Shown here: one piece after another, positions 5,265-7,221 of the stretch
Layout: each line of letters starts with the position of its first letter
Numbering within the stretch: the first letter of the stretch is position 1
Assembly (NCBI GenBank): GCA_038214135.1
Contig: JBBQSD010000209.1
Span: forward strand, 1-7,221
DNA: 7,221 nt
DNA from: JANLSE01 sp038214135
Lineage (GTDB): Bacteria > Chloroflexota > Chloroflexia > Chloroflexales > Roseiflexaceae
Reading direction: 5' to 3'
The notes under the pieces: generated by a model
The model's database searches: none
The model's input: the letters and a program-made list of their open reading frames with translations, nothing else
Told to the model about the DNA's origin: nothing
Position numbers and translations under genes: made by a program

Positions 5265-5732
5265 TCACACACGGCATATCAGCAGAACTTCATCGATCTC
5301 CGTAGCCTGTGCATCGGGATGTTGCGTGCCTTCATCACAGATCGTGAAGCCACATTTCTGTAGCACGCGCAGCGATGCCAGATTGTGTTTGGCAGCATAT
5401 GCATACAATGGGCGTACAGCAATCTGTTGCAGAAATGCCGTGAGTGCCTGGGTGGCAATGCCCTGACCCCACCAGTGTTTGCCAATCCAATAGCCAACAT
5501 ACATACTGCCAGCATCGGGATAGCAGACGATATTGCCGACGATGTGCCGATCAACCAGGATCGTCTGTTTGATGAGTGTTGGATCGGCCAATAGCCTGGC
5601 CCAATGGGCCATGAATGCCTCACGCGTGCGCGGCGGAAAGGCAGCCATCTCGGTTGCCTCTGGATCGAGTTGATGCTCAAAGAAGATTGGCAGATCATCG
5701 GCGATTACATCTCGTAGGATCATGTTGATCAT
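5265..5732 (-). CDS. GNAT-family N-acetyltransferase (RimJ/RimL-like)
   Basis: This is a predicted acetyl-CoA-dependent acetyltransferase of 155 residues with unknown acceptor. The order of elements is normal for GNAT: an N-terminal strand and helix (ILRDVIADDLPIFFEHQLDP, 5-24), a central strand pair including IVGNIVCY (64-71), a VGYWIG strand (79-84), the acetyl-CoA pyrophosphate loop WGQGIAT (88-94) with its following helix, and the NLASLRVLQKCGF motif (117-129) typical of the RimJ/RimL and Acetyltransf_3 branch. The second half is complete. The start at 5732 is supported by AGGAAA (minus strand, 5739-5744). A second ATG three codons later is possible. Heptanucleotide repeats bound it on both sides, so it does not look co-transcribed with the HU gene. 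Confidence 0.9.
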   Translation of the reverse strand: MINMILRDVIADDLPIFFEHQLDPEATEMAAFPPRTREAFMAHWARLLADPTLIKQTILVDRHIVGNIVCYPDAGSMYVGYWIGKHWWGQGIATQALTAFLQQIAVRPLYAYAAKHNLASLRVLQKCGFTICDEGTQHPDAQATEIDEVLLICRV

Positions 5733-5749
5733 AGTGTGTTTCCTATTGT

Positions 5750-5766
5750 AGGAGTCAGGAGAATGG
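5750..5766. repeat. Short heptanucleotide fragment upstream of the acetyltransferase
   Basis: The sequence ggagtcaggagaat near 5751-5764 matches the unit family of run A in the + orientation. It is too short to score alone. With run C, which is in the opposite orientation at 5894-5914, it brackets the gap between the acetyltransferase and methyltransferase genes. Confidence 0.5.
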
Positions 5767-5830
5767 TTCCGCTGATTGTGTGTAAAAACGGGAAAAGGAA
5801 TATATTCTAGCTTCAGAATGCTGAATCCTG

Positions 5831-5914
5831 CATTCTTGGTACTTGGTTCTTAGCTCCCGTTCTTGATTCTTTTGTTCAAGGTCTCGGTTGAGTATTCTGA
5901 CTTCTGACTCCTGA
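5831..5914. repeat. Heptanucleotide repeat run C (degenerate, 12 units)
   Basis: Twelve seven-base units can be laid in one phase across 84 bases. The best conserved are attctga (5894), cttctga (5901), ctcctga (5908), ggtactt (5838) and ggttctt (5845). The last 18 bases are the exact reverse complement of the start of run A. It fills most of the 191-base gap upstream of the acetyltransferase and ends ten bases before the methyltransferase stop. The gap shows no credible ORF; a nominal minus-strand frame through it is a product of the repeat and has repetitive, charged composition. Confidence 0.75.
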
Positions 5915-5923
5915 ATACTTCGT

Positions 5924-6550
5924 TCATTCTCGCACCCACAGAAACGAGGCCAGCAGCGGTGGCCGATTGCGATCGGATGTATGCCACCATTCGCGTAACT
6001 GCTGGAGTGCAAAGCCATGTGATGCGGCGCTGCCAAGGTAATCGGAAATATGGTGGATGAAGGCGGGGATGATCACCTGCCCATCGTCGCGAGTAAAATG
6101 GGCCTGCAGCCCCTGGTATTGGCGGGCGGGGTGCAGCTCACACAGAAATATTTGCCCGCCTGGCATGAGGCAACGCTGCGCTTCGGCGAAGATAGTATCG
6201 AGATCGGCGATATGTTCAAGCACCAGATTGCCGACGATCAGATTGAATGACTGATCATCACAGGGCCAGCGCGTAGTCAGATCGGCAACGGTAAATGTCA
6301 CATTCGCGGCGCTGATCTTGGCCCGTGCCTGTGCCAACATGCCTTCCGAGAAATCCAATGCCTGGATATGCCCGCCAATCTGAGCCAGGAGCGCTGTGTT
6401 CTTGCCCGTCCCACAGCCAAGTTCAAGAATGTTTGCACAACGAATATGGCCAATACTCTCGAATGTTGCTGTTTGATCCAGATCACGGGTTGGGTTTGGA
6501 TCAGTATCATAGGTTGCCGACCAGTTGGTATATGAATCGCGGACATTCAT
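5924..6550 (-). CDS. Class I SAM-dependent methyltransferase (Methyltransf_11/25 type)
   Basis: This is a predicted soluble methyltransferase of 208 residues, substrate unknown. It begins with a Tyr-x-x-Trp-Ser-x-x-Tyr-Asp segment (7-15), common in UbiE-like enzymes. Motif I is LELGCGTG (42-49) followed by Lys-Asn-Thr. The acidic ribose-binding position is in ALDFSEGML. A motif II region reads VADLTTRWPCDDQSFNLIVG, and a motif III region reads MPGGQIFLCELHP. The C-terminus is short and ends in LASFLWVRE, a common final strand for this group, so the gene appears complete. It is not a close duplicate of the + strand methyltransferase: motif I and the C-terminal third differ clearly. A purine-rich aagggg lies about ten bases upstream of the ATG on the minus strand. 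Its upstream region is shared, divergently, with tnpB. Confidence 0.88.
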   Translation of the reverse strand: MNVRDSYTNWSATYDTDPNPTRDLDQTATFESIGHIRCANILELGCGTGKNTALLAQIGGHIQALDFSEGMLAQARAKISAANVTFTVADLTTRWPCDDQSFNLIVGNLVLEHIADLDTIFAEAQRCLMPGGQIFLCELHPARQYQGLQAHFTRDDGQVIIPAFIHHISDYLGSAASHGFALQQLREWWHTSDRNRPPLLASFLWVRE

Positions 6551-6681
6551 GGGTGGTTCCCCTTCAGGGCGGGAAACCCAGGAGCTTCAGACGCCCAAGG
6601 GGCACCCGGAGGAACGCCTCTGGCTTCAGCCCGCTTCAGCGAGTATTTGTACATATGTTCGGACTGTAGTACAATGCCCTT
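6551..6681. mobile_element. Candidate left-end region of an IS200/IS605-type element
   Basis: This 131-base gap lies between divergent genes and ends at the tnpB start. It holds several small hairpins. The most convincing is an imperfect stem at 6630-6643 (cccgct with agcgag, one mismatch), immediately left of the tnpB promoter, where IS200/IS605 elements carry subterminal hairpins. The hexamer cttcag occurs four times (6562, 6585, 6624, 6634). I cannot fix the exact element boundary from this window, and elements of this type do not make target duplications or terminal inverted repeats. Confidence 0.45.
6647..6675 (+). promoter_or_regulatory. Promoter of tnpB, giving a nearly leaderless transcript
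   Basis: TTGTAC (6647-6652) and TACAAT (6670-6675, five of six consensus bases) are separated by exactly 17 bases. The expected start of transcription falls at or next to the ATG at 6682, and no ribosome binding site is visible. Leaderless translation or a start at the next codon (6685) are both possible. Confidence 0.55.
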
Positions 6682-7221
6682 ATGATGAATACAACCTCCA
6701 CGCGAACCGTATGCTGCAAACTGGCGCTTGATACCCAGGCGGATACGGCGCTGCGTACCACCCAAGCCGCCTTTAATCGGGCGGCGACGTATTGTGCAGC
6801 GGTCGCGTGGGCGCAGAAGGTCACGAACAAGAACAAACTGCACCACCTCGTGTATGGCGAAACCCGCAGCACCTACGGGTTGGGCGCACAATTGGCCTGT
6901 TGTGCCAGAGACAAAGCGGCAGAGTCGGTTCGCGCCGTGCGTGCGGCTCCTGATCGCGCTGATCGGACAACGAACGAACTGATTCCCAAAACCTGCCCGA
7001 TCTTTCGTGATGATCGTTCGATTCGCTACGACGCCCGCTCGTTCAAACTGAAAAGCATGGATCGGGTCAGCCTGAGTACCATGCACGGGCGGGTGGTTGC
7101 CCAATTCGTGTTGGGCGATCTGCAATGATCGTGCCTCTATGATCGCCGTTGGAAGATCGGCGGGGCCGAACTGATTCGGCGGGAGAACGTCTGGTATCTG
7201 CACATCACGCAGACCAAAGCC
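6682..7221 (+). pseudogene. tnpB: TnpB (IS200/IS605 OrfB-type), N-terminal part with in-frame TGA; runs off the window
   Basis: TnpB proteins are RNA-guided nucleases encoded by IS200/IS605 and IS607 elements. Here only the N-terminal REC/wedge-like part is present, 180 codons, and the RuvC catalytic residues would lie beyond the window. Recognition rests on an opening strand (VCCKLAL, 10-16), FNRAATYC (31-38), a LHHLVYGETRSTYGLGAQLA segment (53-72), a Tyr-Asp-Ala-Arg strand near 115-118, SLSTMHGRV, and, after the break, RWKIGGAELIRRENVWYLHI. The frame is interrupted by TGA at 7126-7128 (codon 149), with family-like sequence continuing in the same frame on both sides. CGA to TGA is the simplest cause, restoring a Gln-Arg. 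Translation would give only a 148-residue fragment with no nuclease domain. No tnpA is seen on the left. The opposite-strand ORF over the same region is a shadow. Confidence 0.85.

Noticed and set aside
5755..6036. Minus-strand ORF of 93 codons with many Glu, Arg and Gln residues that looks coiled-coil-like
   Set aside because: Most of it is translation of the heptanucleotide run C, and the rest overlaps the methyltransferase in another frame. The seven-residue periodicity comes from the seven-base repeat.
2466..6550. The two methyltransferases as a duplicated pair
   Set aside because: Beyond the general SAM-binding motifs they differ in length, motif I sequence and C-terminal region, and they lie in opposite orientation with unrelated neighbours.
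2466..6550. A new defence or biosynthetic island made of methyltransferases, acetyltransferase, HU and TnpB
   Set aside because: The genes are in mixed orientation, separated by repeats, several are broken, and no core enzyme or immunity module is present. Nothing in the sequence supports a joint function.
4379..7128. Genetic-code reassignment of stop codons (TAG at 4379 and TGA at 7126 both in frame)
   Set aside because: The two lesions use different stop codons, other genes here end normally in TAG, TGA and TAA, and both hit genes that are plausible decay targets.
6547..7203. Long minus-strand ORF (218 codons) opposite tnpB
   Set aside because: It lies antisense to a recognisable TnpB frame, has no ribosome binding site that I can see and no recognisable motif. 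It is best explained as a shadow of the GC-skewed coding frame.

Overview
The window looks like a chromosomal segment of a Chloroflexota bacterium, probably a filamentous Chloroflexia relative. I infer this from the flavour of the urease accessory proteins, methyltransferases and TnpB, and from the dense short intergenic repeats; no sequence here fixes the taxon. Base composition is moderately GC-rich.

Layout. Positions 1-2047 hold the tail of a urease maturation operon on the + strand: the C-terminus of ureF, a complete ureG (GTPase) and a complete ureD (scaffold). The operon is unusually loose. A REP-like palindrome lies in the ureF-ureG gap. A 345-base ureG-ureD gap carries a heptanucleotide repeat run and a 100-base element with terminal inverted repeats. 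Positions 2048-4648 (+ strand) form a corridor of mostly broken genes around one intact SAM methyltransferase: a 54-codon ORF that may be an acetyltransferase remnant, a VOC/glyoxalase gene with an internal in-frame deletion, an unrecognised gene with a one-base frameshift in a T run, and a two-helix membrane protein with an in-frame amber codon. A second REP-like palindrome separates this corridor from a minus-strand group: an HU-family protein with a clear sigma70-type promoter, a GNAT acetyltransferase and a second SAM methyltransferase. The gaps between these are filled with more heptanucleotide repeats. At the right edge, a tnpB of IS200/IS605 type starts on the + strand with its own promoter. 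It has an in-frame TGA at codon 149 and runs out of the window.

How the genes work together. UreF, UreG and UreD deliver nickel to apo-urease; the urease structural genes presumably lie to the left. The other genes do not form an obvious pathway. The main observations are the concentration of disrupted genes (three well supported between 3383 and 4648, plus tnpB) and the variety of short repeats in almost every gap. I see no CRISPR array, tRNA, rRNA, toxin-antitoxin pair or recognisable new defence system.
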